The notes beneath the pieces were generated by a model. It was given only the letters and a program-made list of their open reading frames with translations. It did no database searches and had not been told where the DNA came from. From the NCBI GenBank assembly GCA_947561585.1, contig CANNZV010000116.1:372001-436000 (forward strand): a stretch of 64,000 nt of DNA, given 5' to 3'. The DNA comes from Caprella mutica. Lineage: Eukaryota; Arthropoda; Malacostraca; Amphipoda; Caprellidae. Both the position numbers and the translations under genes were made by a program. Positions 1-11,062 of this stretch are shown here, piece after piece. Position 1 is the first letter of the stretch, and every line of letters starts with the position of its first letter.

Positions 1-106
1 AGTACGGGGTGGTTACACAGCTCAGCAACAGACATAGCTATGTTACAAGCAAAGTAAAGTCACTATAGTTGATGTGCCCGCATCTCTATTAAGATGTTAA
101 TAACCT

Positions 107-190
107 TAATGAATTATATAACTTATATTGTATAACAGCAATGAATTGTATAACTTATATTGTATAACAGCAATGAATTATATAACGTAC
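107..190. repeat. Diverged copies of the 32-bp minisatellite unit
   Basis: About two and a half units of a 32-bp repeat built on TATTGTATAACAGCAATGAA. The unit is clearly related to the one in the large array at 3528-5734 but differs at several positions. It lies 3.4 kb outside that array, so it is either an old edge of the array separated by insertions or an independent seed. The rest of 1-290 shows nothing I recognise. Confidence 0.75.
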
Positions 191-293
191 ACAATGTTTC
201 ATCAGATACGTAATTAGAAGCACTTGAAATGCGTCAAATGTCATTGTAAATGCATCTTTTTGAAGGAAAAGAAAGGATTTATTTTTATTGTAA

Positions 294-866
294 TTAAACA
301 TTTAATTTCCTACATCGCATGCTGCACATTTTGAGAGTCCCCTGGTTATATTTTTCAGCGAAGCTTTGAACAATTGTACAAAAAACTGAATGAATCTGAT
401 TTTCCCGATAAACTCGAGTTTGTGTAGCTGCCCAGAAGTGAAGTCTAAAGAGTTGAGATCTGGACTGTGTGCTGACCAGGAATTTTCCGTTCATCTCCTC
501 AGACTAGACCTTGAAATTTTTCATTAAAGAATTATGGATCTGCATTTGTTTAATGTGGTGGGGCGTGGTCTTGTATCCACCAAAGTGAGGAACGAGTTGC
601 AGAGTGGCGCAGCCTGGGCCAAATAATGTCCCATTAACCGATGACAAGTTGCCAACATCGTCAAGGAATGCAAGATCGATTGGAACCATTCCATTAATAA
701 TGGCAACGAAGATCATTACCTTAACATCATACCTAGCATTTGTTTCGCAAAAATTGAGATTTTTTTTGTGGTATTTGATGGAGGCAAAAGAGCTTCTCGT
801 CAGTCCAAACGATTCTATCGACAATGTTAGATGGTGACCAGTATATTCCACTCCGGTAAGTTCCAC
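294..866 (-). pseudogene. Fossil mariner/IS630-type (DDE_3) transposase, C-terminal half
   Basis: Read on the minus strand, two overlapping frames resemble the C-terminal catalytic half of arthropod mariner-like (IS630-superfamily, DDE_3) transposases. From about 720 downwards there is a KVMIFVAIINGMVPIDL segment, matching the family's hydrophobic strand. Near 430-300 there are remnants of the SPDLNxLDF region and of the following VYRENQI helix. The reading is broken by stops and at least one frame change around 500, so no protein can be made. No terminal repeats were found, so this is a fragment of a dead copy. The similarity is recognisable but weak, and the exact subfamily is uncertain. 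Confidence 0.45.
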
Positions 867-1129
867 CCCACTTTACGGGTTAGATTTGTTTAGTTATAAA
901 TATTAATCATATATTAATATTTTATATAATACTCGGTAAACTTCATTTTCGTTGTTGCAAATTACTCCTTTCGTTGATCAATTACAAGCTGTTTATTTTT
1001 CACTCTACAAGTGATAGAACAGCAGAAAGAAGGTTGTGTGAACGCTCTTTATCAGTTGAGGTACTTTGATTTTCAATCACAAGCTGATTATCTTTACTAT
1101 CTCAAACACAACAGCGATATTAACTCTTA

Positions 1130-1981
1130 AGGCCCCCACACACTACACGATCCACGAGCCGAGCCTTAGCAAACAAGCCGAGCCCCGAGCCAGATCGTGT
1201 AGTGTGTGGGGGCCTCGAAACGAGCCACGAGCCGCGCAATCAGGCTCGTGGCTCGGCTCGTGTTGATCTGTCACTTCCAGATATTTGGCTTGGCTCGTGG
1301 CTCGGCTCGGGTAGTGTGTGGGGGTAAAATAGCACGAGCCGAGCCTGCGGTCAGCTAAAGCGCCGTCCAGACGCTCCAACAAATCACTGAACTTCGAAAT
1401 ACTTTTGCTCGGGCGAACACGGACAACACGAATTATGTAAAAAGAACTTGTCTATTTTTTTCATGTGAATAAATTTCATATAGATAAATTTAATGTAAAT
1501 AAATTTTCATGTAAATAAATTTTCATGTAAATAAATTTTCATGTAAATAAATTTTCATGTAAATAAATTTTCATGTAAATAAATTTTCATGTGAATAAAT
1601 TTTCATGTAAATAAATTTTCATGTAAATAAATTTTCATGTAAATAAATTTACATATAAATAAATTTACATATAAATAAATTTACATGTAAATAAATTTTC
1701 ATGTAAATAAATTTTCATGTGAATAAATTTTCATGTAAATAAATTTTCATGTAAATAAATTTACATGTAAATAAATTTTCATGTAAATAAATTTACATAT
1801 AAATAAATTTACATGTAAATAAATTTCCATGTCCATGGTAAAACTTTCAAACTAATGCTCGGCTCGTGTAATGTGTGGGCAGGCAGAAAGCACGAGCCAA
1901 GCCAAGCCAAGCCAAGTAGACTCGCGCGTGCCAGAGGCCATGCTGCGGCTCGGCTCGTGGATCGTGTAGTGTGTGGGGGCC
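1130..1981. mobile_element. Non-autonomous TTAA-type (piggyBac-like) element with perfect 35-bp terminal inverted repeats
   Basis: The left end starts GGCCCCCACACACTACACGA at 1130. The right end is its exact reverse complement, ending at 1981. The inverted repeats match over 35 bp, through the GAGCCGAGCC that follows. Both ends are flanked by TTAA (1126-1129 and 1982-1985), the target duplication of piggyBac-type elements. Inside are several shorter GC-rich direct and inverted copies of the GGCTCGTGGCTCGG motif (1190-1350 and 1855-1960). The middle is an AT-rich 16-bp array. There is no coding region, so it must be mobilised by a transposase encoded elsewhere. The piggyBac assignment rests on TTAA alone. 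Confidence 0.8.
1475..1830. repeat. 16-bp minisatellite inside the TTAA element
   Basis: About 22 tandem copies of AAATAAATTTTCATGT with a few variants (TTCATGTG, TTACATAT). The array lies wholly between the terminal inverted repeats of the 1130-1981 element, so it expanded inside the transposon or was present in its founder copy. Confidence 0.9.
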
Positions 1982-1985
1982 TTAA

Positions 1986-2524
1986 GATGATGTCATATAG
2001 TACTAGGTGTTATTTTATTTTGAACTTGGTATTTTGACTTCGAGTAGAAGATGTGTAAAATGGTTTTTGACCCAAGTCTCTTTTACACAGGGGGTATTTT
2101 ACATGACCAGGAGGTTTTTGATAGGGAGATGGGGATTATTGCACAGGGTTATAAGACTGGGGAGATTATTGCCTTGTTACACATGGAGAGATTTTGACCA
2201 CGGCAGTTTTGTCCAAGAATACAAAAAAGACAACTTATAAGAAAAAAGCAAAATTATTGAGTGGGTTGTCTCTGCCAGCGGAACCACTCCACACCTCTAT
2301 CAACCATTGTTATAAGAGCATGTACTGCAGTTTCATGTTAAAAAGGAATTTATATTAACTTGCTCAACATGTAAACTTTGAAATAGCCATATTATGAATA
2401 TTTATTTATATTTTTGTATATTAGGATAAAATTTCGATTGACTTCAGCTACTACGCAATATTTAACAAATGGCCATCTAAAATAAAATCTATGACTTCTA
2501 ATTTTCATCCAACTTGAGCATTGT
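1986..2524. other. Non-coding, nothing recognised
   Basis: Unique-looking AT-rich DNA after the TTAA element. Short open frames here have no recognisable motif. Confidence 0.5.
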
Positions 2525-2690
2525 CACAGGGGTGGAATTTACCGGGGTGGAATATACAGAGGTGGAATTTATCGGAGTGGAATATATCGGAGTGGAATAT
2601 ACCGGGGTGGAATTTACCGGGGTGGAATTTACCGGGGTGGAATTTACCGGGGTGAAATATACCGGGATGGAATATACCTAGAACCATGTT
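2525..2690. repeat. 15-bp minisatellite
   Basis: About 11 tandem copies of a 15-bp unit close to GGGGTGGAATTTACC with ATATACC and GGAGTGG variants. Because the unit is a multiple of three it stays open in translation (a GKFHP-like repeat on the minus strand). I regard that as a by-product rather than a gene. Confidence 0.9.
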
Positions 2691-3527
2691 AGATGGCTGC
2701 TGCAGAATCCACTGACTAAACTGCCTTCTTTGCTCTGTGTGGACATCAGTTAATGGTTGACCTGAAGTGTAATGATAAAAAAACTGAAATGAAGTTCATG
2801 TCTGATGATCCTCTAAAATGCAATTTTGGTGGGTGAAATATGCTGAGAAGCTTTTCTGAGAGAGCAACTGGGGGTTTCTTCATTGAAAATCTTCACCTCC
2901 TGAATCACTGCTTCTGTCACTGCTTCTTTGTTTTTTGTTTTCATTTGCTTTTTCTTGTGGATGGAAACAGTCTCCTTGAAAATATCACGACCTCTTGTGA
3001 ACTTATTCTGGTGGTAAGACTTAGCCGCCCTTCCACTTATCATGAAGTAAAGCGTGAATTCTCGGTGTTCTGTTGAACGAGAAGTTGTTCTGGCAAACTG
3101 CAGGACGATCCAATTTTTCTCAAATTCAGGTTGAAGATCAATGCAAATGTGTATAGGGTGAAAAAGAATCATTCTTTATGAATAAAATGGAATATTCAGA
3201 ATACGACTGGAGGCACAATTCATAATGTATATTAATAATTTCCTTAATGTGTTTATTTATGTCCGCTTTTACTCGATTGGTTTTAAACATGAAGAATGTA
3301 ACTTAGATACGCACGGGAATATATTGACTTGATATTTAAATTCCCCTGTTTTTATTCAATTTTAAAATGTTTTTATCTATTAAAAAAGTATCAGTTTATG
3401 TAGAAAAATAAATTTTATTTGAGTTCACTGAAAATGATTTAACAACAGGTAATAAATTACTATTGAAGACCCGTTATTATTAACGGGCAAATACACTAGT
3501 ATAAAAATAAAGATTCTGATGGAACAG
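2691..3527. other. Non-coding, nothing recognised
   Basis: AT-rich DNA with short overlapping open frames on both strands around 2813-3172. None has a recognisable domain, and frame use is symmetrical, as expected by chance. Confidence 0.4.
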
Positions 3528-5734
3528 AGTGTATATTGCATAGCAGCAATGAATGCTATAGTGTATATTGTATAGCAGCAATGAATGCTATAGTGTATAT
3601 TGTATAGCAGCAATGAATGCTATAGTGTATATTGTATAGCAGCAATGAATGCTTTAGTGTATATTGCATAGCAGCAATGAATGCTATAGTGTATATTGTA
3701 TAGCAGCAATGAATGCTATAGTGTATATTGTATAGCAGCAATGAATGCTATAGTGTATATTGCATAGCAGCAATGAATGCTATAGTGTATATTGTATAGC
3801 AGCAATGAATGCTATAGTGTATATTGCATAGCAGCAATGAATGCTATAGTGTATATTGCATAACAGCAATGAATGCTATAGTGTATATTGTATAGCAGCA
3901 ATGAATGCTATAGTGTATATTGTATAGCAGCAATGAATGCTATAGTGTATATTGCATAGCAGCAATGAATGCTATAGTGTATATTGTATAGCAGCAATGA
4001 ATGCTATAGTGTATATTGTATAGCAGCAATGAATGCTATAGTGTATATTGCATAGCAGCAATGAATGCTATAGTGTATATTGTATAGCAGCAATGAATGC
4101 TATAGTGTATATTGTATAGCAGCAATGAATGCTATAGTGTATATTGTATAGCAGCAATGAATGCTATAGTGTATATTGTATAGCAGCAATGAATGCTTTA
4201 GTGTATATTGTATAGCAGCAATGAATGCTATAGTGTATATTGTATAGCAGCAATGAATGCTATAGTGTATATTGTATAGCAGCAATGAATGCTATAGTGT
4301 ATATTGTATAGCAGCAATGAATGCTTTAGTGTATATTGTATAGCAGCAATGAATGCTATAGTGTATATTGTATAGCAGCAATGAATGCTATAGTGTATAT
4401 TGGATAGCAGCAATGAATGCTATAGTGTATATTGTATAGCAGCAATGAATGCTATAGTGTATATTGTATAGCAGCATTGAATGCTATAGTGTATATTGTA
4501 TAGCAGCAATGAATGCTATAGTGTATATTGTATAGCAGCAATGAATGCTATAGTGTATATTGTATAGCAGCAATGAATGCTATAGTGTATATTGTATAGC
4601 AGCAATGAATGCTATAGTGTATATTGTATAGCAGCAATGAATGCTTTAGTGTATATTGTATAGCAGCAATGAATGCTATAGTGTATATTGTATAGCAGCA
4701 ATGAATGCTATAGTGTATATTGTATAGCAGCAATGAATGCTTTAGTGTATATTGTATAGCAGCAATGAATGCTATAGTGTATATTGTATAGCAGCAATGA
4801 ATGCTATAGTGTATATTGTATAGCAGCAATGAATGCTTTAGTGTATATTGTATAGCAGCAATGAATGCTATAGTGTATATTGTATAGCAGCAATGAATGC
4901 TATAGTGTATATTGGATAGCAGCAATGAATGCTATAGTGTATATTGTATAGCAGCAATGAATGCTATAGTGTATATTGTATAGCAGCAATGAATGCTATA
5001 GTGTATATTGTGTAGCAGCAATGAATGCTATAGTGTATATTGTATAGCAGCAATGAATGCTATAGTGTATATTGTATAGCAGCAATGAATGCTATAGTGT
5101 ATATTGTATAGCAGCAATGAATGCTATAGTGTATATTGTATAGCAGCAATGAATGCTATAGTGTATATTGTATAGCAGCAATGAATGCTATAGTGTATAT
5201 TGTATAGCAGCAATGAATGCTATAGTGTATATTGTATAGCAGCAATGAATGCTATAGTGTATATTGTATAGCAGCAATGAATGCTATAGTGTATATTGTA
5301 TAGCAGCAAGGCATGCTATAGTGTATATTGTATAGCAGCAATGAATGCTATAGTGTATATTGTATAGCAGCAATGAATGCTATAGTGTATATTGTATAGC
5401 AGCAATGAATGCTATAGTGTATATTGTATAGCAGCAATGAATGCTATAGTGTATATTGTATAGCAGCAATGAATGCTATAGTGTATATTGTATAGCAGCA
5501 ATGAATGCTATAGTGTATATTGTGTAGCAGCAATGAATGCTATAGTGTATATTGTATAGCAGCAATGAATGCTATAGTGTATATTGTATAGCAGCAATGA
5601 ATGCTATAGTGTATATTGTATAGCAGCAATGAATGCTATAGTGTATATTGTATAGCAGCAATGAATGCTATAGTGTATATTGTATAGCAGCAATGAATGC
5701 TATAGTGTATATTGTATAGCAGCAAGGCATGCTA
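3528..5734. repeat. Large 32-bp minisatellite (about 69 copies)
   Basis: Tandem units of TATAGTGTATATTGTATAGC followed by AGCAATGAATGC, 32 bp each, running for 2.2 kb with very little divergence. Marker variants (GCTTTAGTG at about 3652, 4197, 4325, 4645, 4741 and 4837; GGATAGCAG; TGTGTAGCAG; CAAGGCATGC) recur at multiples of 32 bp such as 96, 128, 416 and 512. This is the signature of block duplication by unequal exchange. Open frames along it merely reflect a stop-free unit in one frame. Confidence 0.97.
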
Positions 5735-6580
5735 TAACAGATGCAATGGGGCTTTATTCACTCTGTCTCAATGATGATGGTAAGACATGCTAAAGTACAC
5801 TACTAGGCACCACTCTCGGTAAAAACTAACTCACGCTACTGCTACTAGTAAGAAGTAGCTAAAGAGAAGCAGTACAGGTTTGGGGTCAGTTCAGAGTTAA
5901 CGATCACTTCAACATTTTTGATCATATAAGAAAATAGATAAATTATAGATATAAAATAAATATAATACCTCAGCAGTACATTATAAGTAGGGTCGTGACA
6001 ATATGCTTTAGAAAATCATAGATCCTGAAAATAATATTGACGAAGAGAATTAAAGAGTATTGGATCGCTCTAAACAAGCGGTATATGGCATTCGATACCA
6101 TTTCATTTCGTCTATGATATTCTTAATGTCTGATTTAAAAAGCATATTGTCACAACCCTAATTATATAGCTTTAGGAAGTAACGTTAAACTGAGTACATT
6201 ATTATTGGGTAATTATTTGCATACAAGGAGAGTGTACACACCGTCAGACGGATGTCTAATCAAGGCATTACCTGTGGGAATAAATCTAGCAAACCTGCCT
6301 AACACACCTGTAGTTACCATCTGATGGTGAATAACATCAAACTAACGGTGAGAAGAGTTAGGGAAAAGCGTGGGGTAAGGCCCTAGTTATCGGACAGTTC
6401 CTCTTTCGATCATAAGGAAGAAGTAGAAAATAATTAAGTATCTACTTAATTTTAATTGATATCCATGATAAGATTAATATTTACTTTTAAAAAATGATCG
6501 AAAATGTGGAACAGTCAATAACTCGGAACTTACCCCTCTATTTTTCGTCCATTTTGAAAAAAAAAACACAAAAAGATAAA
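5735..6580. other. Non-coding; diverged foldback-element remnants
   Basis: No coding region. Pieces such as the GGGGTCAGTTCAGAGTTA-like run near 5880 and TTGATATCCATGATAAG near 6455 resemble parts of the palindromic foldback family at 9885-10221, so this stretch probably holds decayed copies of it. Confidence 0.35.
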
Positions 6581-6804
6581 ATAGAAAATATTTCAGGAGT
6601 AACTTTGGTAGTTTGTTTGGCTACGCTCTTTTCACCATAACTAATGCAGGTGGAATAAGTTGAAAATAACTGCATAGTAAGGAAAATGCGTTAATTACCA
6701 TTGAGTTATTTTCAATCTATCCCACCTGTAGAAGTCACGGAGAAAAGAGCTTAACTAAAAACTATCAAACAAAATAACAAAGTTACTCCTAAAATATTTT
6801 CTAT
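6581..6804. mobile_element. Foldback MITE, about 224 bp
   Basis: Nearly the whole segment is an imperfect inverted repeat. The left arm begins ATAGAAAATATTTCAGGAGT and the right arm ends with the complement of ATAGAAAATATTTTAGGAGT. Matching continues inwards through GTAACTTTG, GCTCTTTTC and AGGTGG to a centre near 6690. It has no coding capacity. No clear target duplication was seen, so the superfamily is unknown. Confidence 0.7.
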
Positions 6805-7276
6805 GCGAGGCGTAATAGAAGCGAGACAAGTCTCACACACTTATTAGATGGTCATAAGTCTGAGACGTAATAAGAGCGGGGTATGCCTGTACTCGTAAAT
6901 AAGTTAGAGAGAAGTGTCGGTGCCGTGATGTTCTATTCAACAAATTAATATTATAAAATATTAATATTATAATATATATCACAATATACCTTTTTTGAAG
7001 TTCATTTCACTTAACAAGTCAAAGGTACTTATATTTAAAAACAACAAGAACATGACACACAACTAGGGTAAATTAACGAGTCATGATTATTAGTGAGCTT
7101 TGAAGAGGTAACCAATTTTCTATTCTATTTTATTTTTTGTTTGTTTGCATAACTTAGTGAAGATGACAGAGAAGAGATGAACAGTAACATTTGAAGTAAG
7201 TAATTAAACAAAATAAAGGATGATGTTGGAACGGTGACAGACAACATAAAACACATAAACTAACAAATAAACACAG
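6805..7276. other. Non-coding, nothing recognised
   Basis: AT-rich DNA between a foldback element and the 19-bp array. No gene, RNA or repeat could be supported. Confidence 0.4.
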
Positions 7277-7785
7277 TACACATCAGCACATACAGTACAC
7301 ATCAGCACATACAGTACACATCAGCACATGCAGTACACATCAGCACATACAGTACTACACATCAGCACATACTGTACACATCAGCACATACAGTACACAT
7401 CAGCACATACTGTACACATCAGCACATACAGTACACATCAGCACATACAGTACACATCAGCACATACAGTACACATCAGCACATGCAGTACACATCAGCA
7501 CATAGAATACACATCAGCACATAGAATACACATCAGCACATACAGTACACATCAGCACATACAGTACACATCAGCACATGCAGTACACATCAGCACATAC
7601 AGTACTACACATCAGCACATACTGTACACATCAGCACATACAGTACACATCAGCACATGCAGTACACATCAGCACATGCAGTACACATCAGCACATAGAA
7701 TACACATCAGCACATAGAATACACATCAGCACATACAGTACACATCAGCACATACAGTACACATCAGCACATACAGTACACATCA
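7277..7785. repeat. 19-bp minisatellite with a longer duplicated block
   Basis: About 27 copies of CACATCAGCACATACAGTA with variants CATGCAG, CATACTG and CATAGAA. A 22-bp variant unit (AGTACTACAC) followed by the same order of variants occurs at about 7350 and again at about 7602. A block of roughly 250 bp was therefore duplicated as a whole. Confidence 0.93.
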
Positions 7786-8329
7786 TTGCTAAAATAACTT
7801 CAGTGCTAATTAGTCACGTAGGTAGGTACGCACACGCCGTAACTTCACCGGTACATCACATTTCGCAGATGTAACGTTAACACCTCCGTTACGATGTCTG
7901 AGTCATTTTAAAAAGAACATAGGATGGTGTTACAGAGTGAGAGAAGAAGCCAGAAATGAATAACACAAACCACCATTCTGAGACCATGCTCATGGATGCA
8001 GAAAAGCTACTCCCGTAAATACAGTCTTTCATTTATCAGTTATTATTCATGGATTGTTTTGCAATTGTTGTTCCATCATATTTTTTTATAGTTTCTAGCC
8101 CTATGATATAACGAAAAAAAAGTGTTGATATTTTATTTTCTTATATGACCGAAAATTCGTAACTTACCCTATTTATCATACGTAAATTAGTTTGTCCGAT
8201 TGGGTAACTTCAAAAATTATAATTATTATCAGGTGAAAATAACAGTTAAGATAAACATCACCTTCCCAACTTACGATGGTAATTATTGTGATTCTTAACA
8301 TACAAAGATAATGTAACTCTGCCATGAAA
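7786..8329. other. Non-coding, nothing recognised
   Basis: AT-rich DNA. A segment near 8100-8200 (ACGAAAAAAAAGTG, GACCGAAAATTCG) may be a decayed arm of the 9885-10058 foldback family. No coding features. Confidence 0.35.
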
Positions 8330-8845
8330 AGAGGAGTTGGGAGGACCTATGGTGAATTGATGAGTAAATTAAGAAAGGAGTTGAGAGGAGCTGAAGTGAA
8401 TTGATGAGTAAATTAAGAAAGGAGTTGGGAGGAGCTGAAGTGAATTGATGAGTAAATTAAGAAAGGAGTTGGGAGGAGCTATAGTGAATTGATGAGTGAA
8501 TTAAGAAAGAGGAGTTGGGAGGAGCTATAGTGAATTGATGAGTAAATTAAGAAAGGAGTTGAGAGGAGCTGAAGTGAATTGATGAGTAAATTAAGAAAGG
8601 AGTTGGGAGGAGCTGAAGTGAATTGATGAGTAAATTAAGAAAGGAGTTGGGAGGAGCTATAGTGAATTGATGAGTAAATTAAGAAAGAGGAGTTGGGAGG
8701 AGCTGAAGTGAATTGATGAGTAAATTAAAGAAAGAGGAGTTGGGAGGAGCTATAGTGAATTGATGAGTAAATTAAGAAAGAGGAGTTGGGAGGAGCTGAA
8801 GTGAATTGATGAGTAAATTAAGAAAGAGGAGTTGGGAGGAGCTAC
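8330..8845. repeat. 44-bp minisatellite (about 11 copies)
   Basis: Unit GGAGTTGGGAGGAGCTGAAG followed by TGAATTGATGAGTAAATTAAGAAA, 44 bp, with 46-47-bp versions carrying an extra GA and a CTATAG/CTGAAG alternation. Variants are interspersed, again suggesting block duplication. Confidence 0.92.
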
Positions 8846-9084
8846 AATATTTTCATAATAGAGATGATATTTACTAATAAAATTAAAATAATGTATTCTA
8901 TTTTTGATCATTTCTTTGATAGATTGTAAAACTTTAACGAAAATGTTAAATTTTATTGTAGAAATGAATTAACATTTTTAATGTTCAATTATTTTCATTG
9001 GTACATTGAACATAAAAAAAACATACACTCTTGAAGAAATTAATGAAACTGCTTCATATTTTAACATTAGACATTCAACAATTG

Positions 9085-9725
9085 GACATTGGATGATTAG
9101 ACATTTACCAGACATTACATGAGGTGTGTAGCTAGTATGGACATTAGACATTTACCAGACATTACATGAGGTGTGTAGCTAGTATGGACATTAGACATTT
9201 ACCAGGCATTACATGAGGTGTGTAGCTAGTATGGACATTAGACATTTACCAGACATTACATGAGGTGTGTAGCTAGTATGGACATTAGACATTTACCAGA
9301 CATTACATGAGGTGTGTAGCTAGTAGGACATTAGATATTTACCAGACATTACATGAGGTGTAGCTAGTATGGACATTAGACATTTACCAGACATTACATG
9401 AGGTGTGTAGCTAGTATGGACATTAGACATTTACCAGACATTACATGAGGTGTGTAGCTAGTAGGGACATTAGACATTTACCAGACATTACATGAGGTGT
9501 GTAGCTAGTAGGACATTAGATATTTACCAGACATTACATGAGGTGTAGCTAGTATGGACATTAGACATTTACCAGACATTACATGAGGTGTGTAGCTAGT
9601 ATGGACATTAGACATTTACCAGACATTACATGAGGTGTGTAGCTAGTAGGGACATTAGACATTTACCAGACATTACATGAGGTGTGTAGCTAGTATGGAC
9701 ATTAGATATTTACCAGACATTACAC
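9085..9725. repeat. 47-bp minisatellite (about 13 copies)
   Basis: Unit GACATTAGACATTTACCAGA followed by CATTACATGAGGTGTGTAGCTAGTATG. Two adjacent short units (GTAGGACATTAGATATT, then GAGGTGTAGC) appear together at about 9320-9370 and again at about 9505-9550, so a block of four units was duplicated. Confidence 0.93.
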
Positions 9726-9884
9726 AGAGAGTAGCTAGGCCAGTACTCACTACATCACAATTCTGGTTAATTATAACTTTAGGCTGAACTTTAGTAACAT
9801 TAACCTAATAAAGTCAATCAACTTTACTCATCAATTCAAATAAAGTTGATTAGCAAACAACAACACTAGGGTAAGTTTACAGTT

Positions 9885-10058
9885 GTCGACCTGTGCCACA
9901 TTTTCGACCGTATAAAAAAAAAGTATATAATGATTATTATCTAACTTCTATATTAATTGGTATCCATGATACCTGCAGGTATCATGGATACCAATTAAAA
10001 TAACGAGTTAAAATATATCTTTTTTATAAGTATAATCGAAAATGTGGAGCTGGTGACT
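9885..10058. mobile_element. Foldback MITE with a perfect 44-bp central palindrome
   Basis: Outer arms GTCGACCTGTGCCACATTTT and the complement of GTCACCAGCTCCACATTTTC bracket A/T-rich inner arms. The centre (9954-9997) is a perfect 22+22 bp palindrome reading TAATTGGTATCCATGATACC up to the axis. The whole element can fold as one long hairpin. There is no coding capacity. A close relative of the core lies at 10178-10221 and more distant ones near 6452 and 24124. Confidence 0.75.
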
Positions 10059-10177
10059 AAGGAGTAATATCACCTCTATTGACATTGGAGTCAATATAGA
10101 TATAGTAGGGTCAGTTCTGAGTTATCGAGCGGTATCGCATTATCGATCACAAGTAAAAAAATATTAAACTTTTATTT

Positions 10178-10221
10178 TAATTGGTATGAACGGTACCTGC
10201 AGGTATCATAGATACCAATTA
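10178..10221. repeat. Second palindromic core of the same foldback family
   Basis: A 44-bp imperfect palindrome with TACCTGCAGGTA at its centre and ATTGGTAT/ATACCAAT outer arms. It has the same length and consensus as the core at 9954-9997 but carries several arm mismatches, so it is an older copy. Confidence 0.7.
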
Positions 10222-10936
10222 ATGCTGATGAATTAGTTACCGAAAAGAAAGAGAGAGAGAGCATCTACAGTTAGTTACGGCAGTGTACAGTCACGCTGCA
10301 GCCGGAACAGACCCGGTAACTGTCCGGTATTAAAGGATTACCTTAGCAACTTTTAAAGGAGAGATTTAGTATCCTATAATGCATAACAAATAGCATCAAT
10401 TACTGTACTACTACTAAAAAAGTTTTCAATGTAAATTAAGGACTAACTACAGAGTGAAGGTAACGATTTCTCAGTATCGTGAAAATGGTACCTAGACTCT
10501 ATCGAAGCCACGACTTTCAGTTCGAATGTTGATATTAGAATATAATAGTCACTCACCGTTAATATTCTAATGCAGTCAGTTCGCAGAAATCCAAAGTAGC
10601 TTAACGAGATATAACGTTAATCTGAAAGGCTTGGCACGATGCAATGTCAATGACAAGAGAACCAGACACTCACCACCTCTCTCTAACACTCCGTACTTTG
10701 CACTGTTTGCAATGTTTTTGTTGTTAAAGTCGCGTTCAAATTATCAATTTCTCTTTTATTTCTGCATCTTCATTCGTTTATTTTCCTGTTCTCCAACCGA
10801 TTGGAATATACGAAAAATATCAATTCTGGTAATTGAAAACAGTACAAACACCAAAATAGGCGAATACAAGGACAGAGATAGAAGAAATATTGGTAGCGTG
10901 AACGCGACTTTACGGAGTTGCGCAGTTGCGCACACC
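10222..10936. other. Non-coding, nothing recognised
   Basis: AT-rich DNA; the small open frames on both strands around 10630-10960 overlap each other and show no domain. Confidence 0.35.
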
Positions 10937-11062
10937 ATTGAATTATTGGTACATGGGAATGAATAGGAATTGGTACATGGAATAAATAGGAATTGGTACA
11001 TGGGAATAAATAGGCACTGGTACATGGGAATAAATAGGAATTGGTACAAGGGAATAAATATA
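10937..11062. repeat. 24-bp minisatellite (5 copies)
   Basis: Five copies of GTACATGGGAATAAATAGGA plus ATTG, one of them 23 bp long. Minus-strand open frames over it consist of FIPMYQ-like repeats and are not a gene. Confidence 0.85.

Noticed and set aside
3425..4925. Minus-strand frames reading YNIHYSIHCCYTIYTIAFIA repeats
   Set aside because: Product of the 32-bp array. The peptide periodicity equals the DNA periodicity and there is no non-repeat protein sequence.
7277..7785. CRISPR-like appearance of regular short repeats
   Set aside because: Units are directly adjacent, no unique spacers exist, and the context is eukaryotic. The same holds for the other arrays.
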